The notes: generated by a model not told the origin, from the sequence alone. Positions 1 through 12,862 are shown, counted from the first letter of the stretch. The stretch is DNA of 64,000 nucleotides from Morchella semilibera (GCA_009192285.1 CM018604.1:1922001-1986000); one strand, 5' to 3'. Program-made: numbers and translations.

Positions 1-1964
1 CGTGAAGGATAGGCCATTGCCAGTACTGGGACGCGAGATCATCTTGCTTGTCTGGGTCGGGGACAAGAGCATTGTTGGAGGTCATCATGGCAACATTTAA
101 GTGGACAAAGTCACGGAGGAAAGGTGATTTATAAGCGCCGACATCAGCCTTAGGGAGCTTATCGTTCCAGTGAGATTCGACATTCCAGTGAGTAAACACA
201 TCACGCGGGTTGTTCTTCTTGACACAAGTAACTTCAATCTGTTTGAAACCCCACTGTGGGAGGTTCACATTCCCAGCGCGAAGGTAGCATCCGAGGCTGG
301 TGTGCCTGAGACGGAATGCAGTAGTAAGTGTCCTAATCTTGCTGTGGTCCTTACTTGCGGCGTCACTGACAACCTCAACAGTCCAGTGATCCTTGTCATC
401 ACCAACGGTCATGTTTCCATAACATGATACCTCGTTATCCGCCTTGGTTATCGGCGCCTGGACGGTGTGTGAGTGCAGGTTCCTGCCGGTCTGTGCGTGA
501 ATGAGACGAATGACGTCGCCGTGGCCGACATATCTAAGATCGGGATCTTCCGGTTTATAGTCGGGGTGATGACGGGCTGGGTTAAAGAACCAGTCGTTAT
601 TGGAATCTTTATGATGGTAGCAGGTTACCTGTTGCTGACCTGAGCCCTCGGGAAAGGTCTGAACGTGAGAGTGGAGAAGACCACCACCATAGCCCATGTT
701 CTTGATAGTGACACGAGATCCCATGACAATTTCAAGAGGCGACTCTTTGATATCTGAACCCCTAAGGTTGGCCTGGAAGAGTGAGCTCATCTGAGCATCG
801 CCGGGACCTGAATTCTCTAGGATAAGGAAATGGGCCCAAAAACTGGCCATGTAAACCATGGTTGGAATTATAATAAGACCGATTATACGGGAAATCCAAT
901 GTTGCGCATAGGTAACCTAAAACATTTGTAAGCCTTGACCTGCCGCGAACCCTTTCAAAAACGTACCTTTGGCATCTTAAGATCCCCAAATTTGTTCCAG
1001 AGGTCTTCAACGGTGTACAACCCAACCAAAGTGGTAACAAACAATCCAACCCACTTGACACTGCACACACACCCAATCGATAAACCGGTGAAGACAATCC
1101 AGAGCCACCATTGAAAGGAGAACGATCTGTTCTGGAGATTATGGAACCGCGCAAAACAGAGCATAGTCGTGAAGGTAAAGAACAAGAGCATAGAGTCGAG
1201 CAAAATGAATCTACTGATAGTAGCGTACGAGTTTTCTATACACAAAAGGAATCATCAGCCATACAGTCTGGTATAACGCTCCAATGCGTACACAAAAACT
1301 TACCACATAGTACCATCAACGTAACCAACCAAGTCGCCTTGGTTGAGAACCTGAACTCCTTCGCAGTGTAGTACGCAAGTGGGACACAGAGTGCGCCGAA
1401 TGCGGCGTTGAAAATTCTCATGAAAGTGTAATTGACTTCCGCCGGGTAGTGATCTCCAGACTTGAACTCAAAGGAACCATTGTAACCTGCAAGGTACCCT
1501 GAGAGGCCAACAAGCATCTTTCCTAGCGGAGGATGTACATCGAAATAGAATTCGCGCTTCAGGTAGTGGGAGCCGAACTTCCCAAAACTATAACACCCAT
1601 GTAAGCCTCTATGATCGTCGCTTCCCTTTATACCCCACTCAAGAAACTACGTACTGAGCTTCATCCCACGTAACTACGTCAGAAAGTCCAATTTTATATA
1701 GTCTTGTGAAAAATGACAAGACGGTGAATAATAACGGGGCTAATATAGACTCGATATCGATCTCTGCAGCTTGTCTCTAGAACTCTTGTCAGAATTCATA
1801 TATTGGAAGGGGCACACAAGTGGTGGGTCGTGCAAACTCACAGGCACAAGCTCCTTCTTCCTATCTTCAGCATCAGTAATAACTATTGGAGGCCCATTGA
1901 GATCCGGAGCCACTGCTCTCCTCCTCGCGGTTTCCTCGCCAAACTGGGCACCTGTGGTTGCCAT
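1..1964 (-). CDS. PMT2: Protein O-mannosyltransferase, PMT2 family (C-terminus outside window)
   Basis: This is an ER multi-pass enzyme that moves mannose from dolichyl-phosphate mannose to Ser/Thr of secretory proteins. The start chosen is the ATG at 1964 ([11 protein letters not shown]). Exons read on the minus strand give VVTWDEAHFGKFG, with the catalytic loop-1 Asp-Glu pair, across an intron at 1588-1654. [11 protein letters not shown] follows, then several hydrophobic segments ([30 protein letters not shown]). Further introns lie near 1250-1315 and 905-965. From about 760 down to 1 comes the MIR region, with the repeated LHSH motifs ([26 protein letters not shown]). Wording such as [14 protein letters not shown] and [10 protein letters not shown] points to PMT2 rather than PMT1 or PMT4. 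PMT2 enzymes usually act as heterodimers with PMT1. The last third, with the C-terminal membrane segments, lies beyond base 1. The family is certain; the PMT2 subfamily is likely. Confidence 0.92.
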
Positions 1965-3474
1965 GGTCGCGCTATCTCTCCTCTGGCGCGGGTGAGAAGC
2001 GAGTCAAATTTCCAATTTAAATTATCAAGCAAATAAAGGGTTGTGGTAGACTCGTAGTGTGGTCGAAAAGACAGATGTTATGTAAACGAAGGAAAGAAAG
2101 AAAGAAGAAAAAAACCCTGGAACCTGAGAGGGAAGAAGGAGAGGAAGAAGAATCAAGGGGAAGAAGAAGTAGCCTGCTACGAATAGCAATTCCTCGTACT
2201 GTTCTTTGCAGGGGGTGTGGGAAGAGAAGGAAATCCCACCAGCCCTGTGGCTAGAACTTGTTCCGATACCCCCTGCCAGCTTCTGCGTACATTTGAGAAC
2301 AAGCAACGCGGCTGAACGAGACACGGTTTCCTGTTCAGTGGCCGCGTTCGTCAGCTTCCTCTTATCGTATCATGGCAAATTGCAAACCCAGCATCTAAAT
2401 GTCTTTAATGACCACCACTGTTTAGAGATGCAATGGAAGCATGTGCTCGATGGCAACGGCGCGCACGGGGAAGGCCCACCCACTCACTGGCATAGCCGAG
2501 AAACGGTTCTTACAGACAGTCTGAGCTGTACCTGCTGTAAGCTGTAAGCTCATAGATTATTTGCACCAGGTGCTCGAGCAAGGTACCTACCCTAGCAAGC
2601 AAATTTCACAGCGCCACAAATCTTTTGAGAAAGTTGATCACTCCTGTCCTAACCTGGAGTCAGTGCAGCGTAGAATTGTGAACGCTTGTCGTCAAATAGG
2701 CTAGATACTAAGGCCTAACTTCCCACTTCAGGTTAATGATGGCCCCCTCCACACCCAATCATTCGAGATCACTCGCCTCCCATTCGGACTAGGGAACGAC
2801 AATCGGCTCTGTGGGCCATATGCATGCCATAGTACCTCCTTTAATTCATTATGCTGTACTATCACCACCACCCAGGACCCAATCAGTTATACCTAACGTC
2901 AAGCGATAATTACATGTAGGTACATAATTGCACATGCATTATCATAAGCTTGATGCACTTACAGTATCATCCCGCCCAGGCAATCAGGGTTCCAACCAGC
3001 CTCAGAAAGCGTCGAATTTACATAGCTTACTCACATATCTACGTTGTGCGAGATTGTATCCGCTTAACGGGTGGCTCAACCGGGCAATAATTATCGCTTC
3101 ACGGATTTAACATGTCACGTAGTGGGTGCAACTTCACGAGTGATAGTCTATGTAAATACAAGTAGGTCCTACCAACACGACCGGTGGCACCACATTGCAA
3201 CAACATCCATTAACAACTAATACCATCTCGGAATAACGTTCAATATACCCCTCCAAGCCAAATACATAATCAATACACCGGCCAACACCCTTTCAAAAAG
3301 AATCAAGCCAACTACCAATAAGGACCATAATAAACAGCCTGGCAAGAGGATATAATAAAAAGTGGAAAGAACCACAAATAAAGTAATCAACAAAAGAAAG
3401 AAAAGAAAAAATAGCTAATAACAGACTCCCACCCAGCAAAAACCCGCCAGGGGCTCCTATTAGTTTCGCTACGC
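1965..3474. promoter_or_regulatory. Intergenic region; pyrimidine-rich promoter of the PMT2 gene
   Basis: About 1.5 kb separates the PMT2-type start from the end of the Abp2-like gene. Between about 2090 and 2175 the plus strand is nearly pure purine (repeated AAAG and GAAGAAG blocks). Read in the direction of the PMT2 gene this is a CT-rich tract, typical of fungal core promoters. Short open frames here lack codon logic and recognisable domains. I see no RNA gene or repeat element in 2550-3290, and the 3290-3474 stretch is AT-rich 3' flank of the Abp2-like gene. Confidence 0.45.
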
Positions 3475-5686
3475 TCAAGACACAATCGCCTTTAGTACTT
3501 TCTGCCTTACACCCTTAATCTCCCGGTCTTTGTCTTTAACCTTTTTCTCCAACTCTGCTACTCGCTTCTTCAACTCCTCCAAGCTCTCGCTGCCACCAGA
3601 GTCATCAAAGCCTTCCAGGCCGTCCAATTCCTTCAGCCCATTATCATCGTCGCCCCCCAATGTACTCAGTCCACTATTTATTCTGCCAAATCCAGTGGGC
3701 CCCAATGTAACCACCTGTGAAAACTCTCCCTTCACAGGCCCTAACATGACGCACCACCTCACATCATACCGGGCCCCGCCATCGTCCAGGTCATCGTCGT
3801 CTCCCAATCCCAAATCATCAAGGTCGCCCCTCCTCTCTCTATCAAGTTTGGTGATTCGCAGCTCCCTACAACCCCCTTCGCCAGTCGGGTCATCTCCGCA
3901 CCCCATAATTGTTGCTATAGCTCTCTCCTCGGCTTCCCCAGATTCTGGCCATGACCGCCGTAAACCCGCAACGACGCGTTCCGAAATCTTCTTTGCGTCC
4001 TCAACCGCTAGTGGTGCTCCATCCGCCTGAAGTAGCGCAACCGAGAACTTCCGTTCGACATTTTCAAGCCCTAGACCAGACGCATCGGAGGTGTTGTAGT
4101 TTGTACCATTGTCTTCACGGCCGAGAGGACTCTTCGCACGTTTCCAGGGGATGCCGTTGCCATTGATATGGGGGTGTGGTGTGATTGCGCTAGCGGGAGA
4201 TGCCATACTAATGTGGCCGCCTGCGCGTGCTGGAACCGTTAAGTGTAGCTGCTGCGGGCGAAAAGTGTATTGATGCGGTGGGGCATGGGTTGCAATTGGC
4301 GTAGACATCGGTGTAGATGTTATTCCAGACCCACCAGGACTGAGATCAATTGTGTGGCCCTTTCCTGTAGGGTTTGCGGGGAATGTCGAGAATGGGCCGT
4401 CACGGACTGAGCGGTTACTTGGAGGGCGCCCACGAAGCTTGCCTGTAAGTGGGTTCCCAGAGGATGGCCAAGCGGAGGAGACAGCAGGTCCATGTCGTCG
4501 GCGAGAGCGCGGTTTAGAGCCAGATGCGGGGGTTGTAGGTGTTGGGACCTCATCAATAGGGGTTTGGTTGCCTTCGTTGGAAGTAAGGATTGTGATTGGC
4601 GGGTGGGCTGTCGATGGAGTTGTTCCTTCCCTTGGAAAGGCGCGCCAGCGGAATTGTTGCCCTGCACCAGATGCGCTGGCCCCTCCACCGCTGAGAACTG
4701 ACTGGGTGGCCGCCGCCCACGGATCCGACTCGTCAAGGTACCTGTCCATTCCGTCTGCACCGCCGTTTGGAGAAATAGCAGATTGAGGATGGGGTGGAAA
4801 GAGGGCAGTGCTGAAATCAATCGCACTGTTGGGATCTGCTGTTGAGGGCGTTGGCGTCTCGAGATGTGGCCTTTTTGAGTCCGGCATATCTTTATCAGTC
4901 CCATCATCATCTTTGTCATCTGTTTTCCGGCGACCGCGTTTGGGGCGGGTTTCTGGATGAAGAGCACGGAGAGCTAAATCTTCTTCTAGGGGCACACCGT
5001 CACGCATTTGGTCTTGAGTTGTCGAGGATGTAAGGTGAGGTATTTGCTGATAGTAAGAGTGCGGCTTATTGAGAATATATTCAAAGAAGGCGTCTATATG
5101 CATTGCGTGCATCCACCGCTATTGCTTTATATCAGAATTGTAGTCTCAAGCCTGGGTGAACTTCAATGGTACCTTTAGCCTGACAGCGTACTGCTGCACC
5201 TTCTGCGCACTCTGGTCTGCAGTTCTTTCTACCCCCAGCTCTGTCGCCAGTTTCGTCCATGTCTTGATTTCCTTACCCTCAAACTTCTCAATCAATTGCA
5301 GAAGATGGTACACATTGAACACCTTCCCGTCGCTCTTTGGTGGTTGCCTGAACGCCTTCCGCAATTCCATAGTATCGCAGTTCAACGGCACCGAAGGGTT
5401 ACAATAGAGGATAAACGAGACATATGCATCGTCCAACGTGTCATCTGTGACCGTCCGGTCCGGCAAGCTCCGGTCAGTCGGCGTGAATGCTGGAAGAATT
5501 TTTGGCGGGGGAGGCACAGGACTTGAGGATGCGAACCTCGAACCTCCGTGGTCTTCTAATGGGAATTGGGTCGCGCAGCGCGCGATGTCGGTGTACATTT
5601 TCTGGGTTGCGAAGTGATTCTGTTGTTGTTGCTGCTGCTGCTGCTGCTGTTGTTGTTGCTGTTGCTGCTGCTGTTGCTGTTGTTGC

Positions 5687-5719
<33 letters not shown>

Positions 5720-6018
5720 TGGTTATGGTGCTGGAGCTGTTGTGTATCAGTGCCGCCATGGGTGTCTGGTGGAGGGGGAGTGTCGAGAATAGGATCTATG
5801 GAAATTTGTTGCTGCTGCTGCCCAGGCTGACGGTCGAAGGTGAAATTAGGAGTGGTATTTGCGTTTTGCGCGTGGTCGTTGATGAAACTGGATTCGTCGA
5901 CAGAATCGTCGTCTTCCTCTTCTTCCTCTTCTTCTAACTCCTCCTCCTCTTCTTCTTCCTCTTCTTCGTCGCCGAGTGGGTTTGGATATTGCTCTGCGTC
6001 CATTCCGTCAATGTTCAT
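3475..6018 (-). CDS. abp2: ARS-binding protein 2 (Abp2) family, with long polyglutamine tract
   Basis: The two exons are 6018-5173 and 5118-3475, joined by a 54-base intron (5119-5172, GTACC...ATAG), giving 829 residues. The joined frame reads LKRWMHAMHIDAFFEYILNK across the junction. The block from about residue 185 (DDAYVSFILYCNP) to HSYYQQIP is the conserved core shared with fission yeast Abp2, a protein that binds autonomously replicating sequence elements. The N-terminus is extremely acidic (runs of Glu near residues 17-40). It is followed by about 40 nearly uninterrupted glutamines encoded by mixed CAG/CAA codons (5615-5720). The middle is disordered, rich in Pro/Ser, with basic patches (RPKRGRRK, KPRSRRRHG). 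The last 35 residues form a heptad-like coiled coil (LEELKKRVAELEKKV). It is likely nuclear. The family assignment rests on the conserved core; the role is inferred from the yeast protein. Confidence 0.85.
5119..5172 (-). other. 54-base intron of the Abp2-like gene
   Basis: The donor GTACC lies at 5172 and the acceptor ATAG ends at 5119 on the minus strand. Removing it joins ...RLK to RWMHAM... in phase 0 and unites two otherwise separate open frames into one conserved domain. Confidence 0.85.
5615..5720 (-). repeat. CAG/CAA trinucleotide tract encoding polyglutamine
   Basis: A run of roughly 35 imperfect trinucleotide units (CTG, TTG on the plus strand) encodes an almost pure polyglutamine segment. 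A shorter CAG-rich patch sits at 5803-5820. CAA codons interspersed among CAG should limit slippage. Confidence 0.9.
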
Positions 6019-8303
6019 GAACGAAAGAGGATGTCCTCTTTCCTCAGAATTAGACTCCGCCAGATCTGGGGAAAGGCGCGCGGGCGGGCGGCCAAGTCCT
6101 TGGTTCTAAATATGGAGGTGGTTTATCGACCTTTCCCTTCTCAGGCGCAGGCTCCGGGTTTAGCTATGCAGGGCGCGGCAGTGTCACGAATTCGAAAGGT
6201 CGGAAGCGAGTAGATGTGGGTCGTGACCTATCTGCAGGGTCTTCTGGCGAAGGGGGGACTTTCGCGTCTGCCATTCACAAATCGGAGTATTTAGCATGAG
6301 TGAGCAAAGGAGGGTGGTAGAGTAGAGAAAGGGGGGAGTTGGAAGGGGGGGGGTGTATAAGAGAAAGGGGTGCTAGAAGGGGGTAAATCAGAATCATCTT
6401 AAGGTGATCGAAGCTTCAGATTTGAGTGAAGGTAGAGAGAGAGAGAGAGCGAAGTTAGTTAACACTAATAGACAATAAGGCCAATAAGAGCAATATCATA
6501 ATTGTACAGCACCGGTACGACATGCATGATATGAGTGGTAACAAGAGAGTGAATTAATGGGGGAAATCCCGGAGTCCCATGGTTTTTTTTTTTTTTTTTT
6601 TTTTCCCTTCCTTCTTGAATATAGGTTAAAGTAAATATAGCGGAGAAAGCTATGCATACATACATTGCAATTATTTTGTTTGTTGTAAGCCCCAGCTAGA
6701 TCAATATCTAGATGGCTCCTTTCTGCATGGCGGTGCTTGCTTCTGCAGCAGTTAGGTCTCTTATTATTCCCCCACTTGTGAAATTTGTCTGGAGGTTAAG
6801 CGTAGCAAAATGAGCTTGAAAGGGTGAATCTTGGATCGAATCGACTTGGGAAAAGATGGATAAAAAAGAACTTACCCTACCACCCCTTATATAATCTATC
6901 TTAGTAGCACTCGTTTCCGACCGCAGCAAATACATAAATGTGTGGGCGTTTAAGGTATGTTGATTTGTGGACCCCCCCTCGACTGTGTTTTTTGTTGCCA
7001 AATTTAGAGCTAGAGCCTAGAGTGCATAATACATACATATAAGTTACATTTTGATGCACCCGCAGGAGGATACGAGAATGGCCATCGTGACTGCCTCATT
7101 CATGTCTGTCTGCCCTTTCTCAGCTCGTGGAGGAAGGATCTGGTTCCGAGGGTGCCTTCTTCGATCGATGTCTATGTATCACTGCGATGCCCCAACCGGT
7201 GGTCTTTATTTCTCAGTTGTCACTGGTTGCTGTCGTCGGCCGGGTTCACAACTTATGAGAGTGCACCGGCCGTCTCGGCCCGATACCGATCTCATTCCAC
7301 TGAGTATGACTGACTTACAGTACTGGCATAGGTTCTGTCAATTCCCGAGTGAGTTGAGGTGATAAAGAGCTCCGACTATCCCTGTGATTTGAATCAGAGA
7401 CATAAATGACCGAGGCTGGGGCGCAAAACTGAGGTTTTCTGTTTCTGAGCGCACGTAATGTATGTAACTCAGTGGGAAAGCCATGCATGTCGTTTGATTT
7501 GTCACGCGCTCTTACTAACCTGTGCGGCTCAGCGTTTTATGTAGCAACTATGATTGATACTAGTAAAGTGTAAAGTATTATGGCCCATGTCATTGTAGGC
7601 AGTAAGTAAGGGTAGCTTCAAATGGCACCAATAGTCCCCATCATGCATTAACTGTGACTAACAGCGCCATTGGGCCCCGGACAAAGTTACAAGGCGTGCA
7701 GCATTGCTGGCGCAATTAGCGACTGCCGCAATTTTAAGGCATTCGCAGACAACTAAATTCAATTCGGGACTTTATATGCCACATCACTACAACATGGATT
7801 AGTATACCTTAAGTATGTATGTACATGTAATTCCCCGGTACTGCTACCACGTTAATATTGTGCCTACAAACAGTAGCTATTTGCGTTTCGGGGGGTTATC
7901 TACGCTCCATGCATGTCTATGCATATAGGTCGTAATAATATCATTCACAAGTCTGGTAAAGTTGATAAACACGTGTGTTTCGCATGATCGGGCTAGGGCG
8001 AGCGGTAGATATGATATCTTTTCTAAAGCCTCTAAGCATTTGGGTATAAAATACACTAGGTTGTCTTTTTGTTATTGGTATGGCTGCTGGTACGCAAAAG
8101 ATAGCACATTACATGGCAGGCAAGCAAGCAAAATCACGATTTAAGGATACCCACCGGGAACGAATAAAGAAAGAAAGAAAATAGAAGAAGAGAAAAACTT
8201 TACACATTTTGAAATACACCTATCCTATGACACAGCTAAGTCGCCATCTATCTTTATTGTTTGCATCAGATAAAACATCCCCCCCCTTCGCGCAAAGGCT
8301 CCT
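6019..8303. other. Intergenic region with purine tracts, GA repeat and oligo(dT)
   Basis: The purine-rich stretch at about 6305-6390 is a CT-rich tract when read toward the Abp2-like gene and probably belongs to its promoter. A (GA) dinucleotide run lies near 6432-6448 and a homopolymer of about 22 T at 6583-6604. A 97-codon open frame on the minus strand (7001-6708) has a plausible GTAAGT donor inside it, but I recognise no domain and would not call it a gene. The stretch 7050-8200 shows nothing I can support. Confidence 0.4.
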
Positions 8304-9939
8304 CTAAACCCTCAATCCGATCTCCTCCGCATACGGCAACACATGCACGTCCCCGACGGCAGCATATGTAGCCTTCCCGCCAAGAATGCTCTTGACAGCC
8401 TATCACAATATATATTAGCACAGGTCACAAACAAAATGGCCAAGAACCTAAAACTTACATTCTTCACAGAATCCAATGTGACACCCTCCAAACCTTTGAC
8501 GGTGTCCACCACCTGTGGCGCACTTCCGCCAGCAATAATGGCCTGTCCAACAGCCTCCAAACCGACAGTCCTGTCCTCAGCAGCCGCAAAAACGTCGAAC
8601 TTCGCCTGGGCAATAGCTTTCTTAACATCCTCCGCCTTAACATCAACCAGCTCGTTGATCGCATTAACTGCCGCAGTTCCAGCAGATTTCAGCGCTGATG
8701 CAGGGCCTGAGATGGTGATGTGGAGAAGACCGGCGTCAGTGTAGGCAGTGTGTTTGGCAACGGCAGACACACCGGAGATTCCAGCGGTCTTCTGGGAGAG
8801 TAGAGATGATCCAGTGCTCCACTTAATGGTAGATTGTCCGCCCAGGAGGTAGGCAAGGACAGTGTACTCCGGCTGGAATTTGGGTGCACCAGCGCTGCCA
8901 GGGAAAGCGATGGTAAGGGCGTTTCCTGCAGTGCTGTATACACGGTTCTCACCTCCGTAGTATTTAGCGGGGGTGGTGGAGGGACCATTACCGGCGGGGA
9001 CATCAGCGAGGAACTCCCTAGTCCACTTCTCAAGGGCAGCTTGGGGGGCGCCAGAGGCGACAACAGCGATGTTGCCGCGAGTGTACACAGAGGCGGCGTA
9101 TGACGGGACAGAGATATTGTTGAGATATTTCTTGGTCAGAGCGACTGTGGGGGATCCAAGGCCGTTGTGGAAAGCGACGTTGTGGGCGGTTTCGAGCGCA
9201 ATGCTTGAAGCGGTGTGGGTGTGGGTGTGGAGCTCGTGTGAGATTGTCTCAGATACCTCTTCGTTAAATTCGTGGGCTGTGGGCGTGTTAGAAGACATGC
9301 ATATTCAAATATTGCATTCCCTCAATAAAACTTGCTCTAGAGAGCAAGAAATTGAGTCTCCTTGGGCACATGCTCCGGAGGGCGTGAGTGACATACGAGT
9401 GTATTTGGTCTTTGTAAGGACATCCCCGAGGGCCTCAACAAAGTATGGGAGGTCATCTCTCAAGAACTTTGCCCGGAGGACAATGTTCTCCCTGGATAGA
9501 GATGTGGATAGAATACCACCGAGTAGCTCGGATTCACGCTGAAGACGTAACGAGGAACGTCTTGTGGTGCTCTGTTGAGACAATCCGTCAGCGATGTGCC
9601 CATCGACCCATGTATCCGTCCACCCGTGTTGTGTCCATCATCAACCTATGCCACAAATACCCCGCCGGGCATTCTCGGGTCCATCCATACCTTGAAAGCA
9701 AACTTTTCCAAAGCGTGAGCAACGCCCGGGACACTCTCGTACCTGCTTCCACCGCGAACAACAACAGCAAGATTTGCAGTAGGGCCGCCGTCGTCTCTGC
9801 TGGCAACCTTGATCCCGGTGGCATCGGCGACCGAGTAGTGGAACGGGTTGGTGACAGCAGCAGCCATTCCACGGCGCTGGTTAGAGACTGCTGAGAGCCA
9901 TTGGGGGGTGCCCCGAGAGATTGTAGTCCGGGCGAACAT
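8304..9939 (-). CDS. QCR2: Cytochrome bc1 complex core protein 2 (QCR2)
   Basis: This is the mitochondrial inner-membrane complex III core 2 subunit, a catalytically inactive member of the M16 (MPP-like) peptidase fold. The start at 9939 gives a basic presequence (MFARTTISRGTPQWLS). Then come GIKVASRDDGGPTANLAVVV and ESVPGVAHALEKFAFK. Here the HxxEH zinc site of active M16 enzymes is absent, as expected for core 2. Introns are near 9572-9690, 9272-9392 and 8408-8459. Joins give FK-STTRRSSLRL, KYTPHEFNEEVSETI and VKNAVKSILGGK in frame. The protein ends ...VLPYAEEIGLRV at 8304. The Ala-rich C-terminal half (TAVNAINELVDVKAEDVKKA) matches the family. It is about 450 residues, the normal size. It is head-to-head with RPC82 across an 800-base promoter region. 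Confidence 0.93.
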
Positions 9940-10736
9940 AGCGAGTGATATGGGAGGTTTGTGGAGCGGAGAGGAGTTGAGTAACCGGTAGATGGTGGAT
10001 GGCAGACAAAATAAGACTCGATTTGGGGGGAGTCGGGAGTCGGTCGACGAATTAGATGCGGGCCATTGATCATTTTCCCGAGTGGGGACTGATTGTACGC
10101 ACGGGGATGGAGGGGTGCCCTGTAAAACAGCGTAGAAACGATCCCTCCTGGTGGGGCTCTCTTTAATCACATGATCTAGATAAGTTACTGAGTCACGTGC
10201 ATAGAGATTTCCCAAACAAAAAAGTCCCACCATGACTTCTCAATGATTCTTCTACCTCCTGCCATTGAGCGCACGTCCGCTACACCACCGCAAGATCCTG
10301 TGTGTAGTACACTAAGGACTGCACCCGCGCTCCGCCTACACGACTACGATTACACTCGCACAGGGCAATATTTGCCATAGTCCTACTCAAAGTCCACACA
10401 TCCCTAGCGGCTCCTACTGACTGCAATCAGTGATATCGCGCGCGCGCGCCCTGTACTGTTTAGGTGTCCATACCCCATATAATCATCACAAGATTATCAG
10501 AGACCATACAGACGACCATTCTCGCGGCATTGGAGGATTACCTCTCAGCTGCACCCAGATAGGCCTGCGCATTCGTCAAAGCCATAAAGATACTACGCAC
10601 AGCACCGTGCTGTACAGTTCACGCCTCTCAACCTCTCACGAATGACTCACGGCAGCACATCGACTCCATAGCACCCCTCCACCCCCCAAAACCTCGATCC
10701 TAAATATAGTCAGAGCCCTAAACTCAAGTTCACGAG
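9940..10736. promoter_or_regulatory. Shared upstream region of QCR2 and RPC82
   Basis: The two genes diverge from this 797-base gap, so it must hold both promoters. It contains a (CG) alternating run at about 10437-10448 and no convincing open frame. No specific operator sequence is recognisable. Confidence 0.4.
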
Positions 10737-12862
10737 ATGTCGCAAGTAAGCTTTCGTGCCTATTACTCGTTTAGGACATATACTGACATTAAAACTCCCA
10801 GCAACATGCTGCCGAACTTTGTGCACTCCTTGTGAACGATATTTATGGCGAGGTCTCCTCCGTATGTAACCCCTTCCCTTGTATATCAATAATAAAAAAT
10901 AACACACACTTCAGAAAGTCGTTTCGATCCTGCTACAACTCGGTCGCCTGCCAATATCACAAATATGCTCCCATATAAAGCTCGGCCCCAAGATCGTCAA
11001 GCAGACTCTTGTAGTGCTCATACAACAGCATCTGGTAACTCACTACACACATTCCGAAAACCATAGAGATGTCGTGTACTATGAGACAAGCTGGATGCAG
11101 ATATATGAGCTGCTCCATGCTGGTAGGATTATCCGTGCTATGGAGAGTAGGTACGGGAATGATGTATGCGCCCAAGCCCATCCCGACCACGTATACCCCT
11201 TTGCTAAATACCTATCTAACCAATAAGGGTGCATTGATTATCAGCAACATGCTGCAACTTGGGCATGCCCGAGTCTCTGACTTCCTCAGCGCCTACGGAA
11301 CCTCAACTAAGAAGGCTGGTCAAGATGCCGAAGATACGGTTACATCGGTTGAAACGCTGAAATCCGTTATCACTGAAATGGTAGCTTCACGTTTCTTGAT
11401 TCAGGTACAGGACCACCACATGAGTCCCCCAACAGATACAATCAACGCAATGCGTAAGTCTCTTACAGCTCAATTGCGTAAGAACTTCACCGTGGAGACC
11501 CGCCTTGTAAAAGAAGTGGACCGGCAGATTGCGGTCAAGATGGTGGAGCTTGCGGACGGGGATACTAGTCCACACGCCGGAATGAAACGAAAGCTGGCAC
11601 CATCTGCCAAGGGGAAGGCTAAGAAAAAGACTAAGGTTAGCGTGTACGATCAGGATGTCGAGGAGGAGGAGTGGGAGATTGATGAAGAGGTGGTCCTGAG
11701 GGTCAACCATGAAAAGTTCCTAGTCCTATTCAGGAACCAGGAACTAGTTTCGTTAGCGGAGAAGAGACTAGGGAAGACGACATCCCTGGTGTACGGGCAG
11801 TTCTTGGAGAAACTTGAGCCGAAATATCTGCGGTGTCATGTTATCGGAGACGAGGAAGAAGAGGAGGATAATCCCAAGAAGAGTGGGTCTGCCGAATCAC
11901 GTATATTGGATTATGCTGATTTTTGCAGGGATCAAGTTGTCTGTACTTGAATTGTCAAAAACCTTCGACTTTTCTATCGAGCTCGATAACTCGATAGCTG
12001 CCCCACCAAAGGATGTCTCTAAAGGTCGTAAACGCTCCTTGGAAGATTCGGATGATGAGTCACCTAAGTACCTCAATGGGAACGCTGAGGGCGAGGGTGA
12101 CGATGAAGAAGAAGACGAGTGGGCCGACCACGAGGAAATAGATGATGCAGACCCAGAGGCCTCAAATAAGAAGAAACGGATGGCAATCATCAAGCAGCAC
12201 CTTCAACTCCTTGCCGAAGATTCTTTCAAGTTTCTAAAGCACGAAAGCACCCGGGGTATGGGTGAGTGGAGTATTAATTACAAGGAGCTTGGAAAATTAA
12301 TAAAGCAACTCGAAGTCGAAAAGGTAGTAGAAGAGAGATTTGGTAGTATGGGAACCCGGCTACTAAGGATTGTCAAAGACAAAGGCAAACTTGATGAGAA
12401 ACAGGTTTGTTTCGCTCGCCTATACTTTCCTCTTTTATCCACTCACACCTTAAATCTTAGATCGCAAACATAGCCCTTCTAAAACAAAAAGAAATCCGCG
12501 CGACACTCTCAGGCCTACATGAAGCCGGCCATCTCGAACTCCAGGAGGTACCTAAAACAGCAACTCCACAGGTTTCTAGGATGTTTTTCCTGTGGTTCTA
12601 TGACTTCGAAAGAGCTAAAAATGCTCTCATTGGGGATGTGTATAAAGCTATGGCTAGGTGTATTCAGCGCACCAACACCGAGCGTGATAAGCGGAAAAGC
12701 CTGTTAGAGAAATGGGAGCGTACCGATGTGCAGGCGAACCAAGAAGAGTATTTGACCGCTGGGGAAAAACGGGAGTTGGAAATTTGGAGTACGCGAGAAG
12801 AAAAGTTATTGGCGCAGCTGATGAGACTGGACAGAATTGTCATGGTCCTGAGAGATTTTTAA
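10737..12862 (+). CDS. RPC82: RNA polymerase III subunit RPC82/RPC3
   Basis: This is the initiation subunit of RNA polymerase III (C82/C34/C31 subcomplex), nuclear, used for tRNA and 5S transcription. The six exons are 10737-10745, 10802-10861, 10915-11163, 11228-11882, 11929-12404 and 12461-12862; every join keeps frame. The first exon is only nine bases (Met-Ser-Gln), and the fourth intron is about 46 bases. The N-terminus (QHAAELCALLVNDIYGEVSS, then KVVSILLQLGRLPISQICSH) is the first winged helix. Further winged-helix segments follow (LGHARVSDFLSAYGT). An acidic, Lys-rich disordered linker lies near residues 330-370. The C-terminus (MFFLWFYDFERAKNAL... LLAQLMRLDRIVMVLRDF) is typical of the family. 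It is about 615 residues, normal for C82. Identification is strong. Confidence 0.92.

Noticed and set aside
5566-5937. Leu-rich, Ser-rich and Val-rich open frames opposite the Abp2-like gene
   Set aside because: They are other-frame readings of the CAG/CAA tract and the GAA-rich acidic region.
6708-7001. 97-codon minus-strand gene
   Set aside because: No recognisable domain, no homologue that I can name, and an equally good reading as an exon-intron-exon fragment. The evidence is too thin to call.
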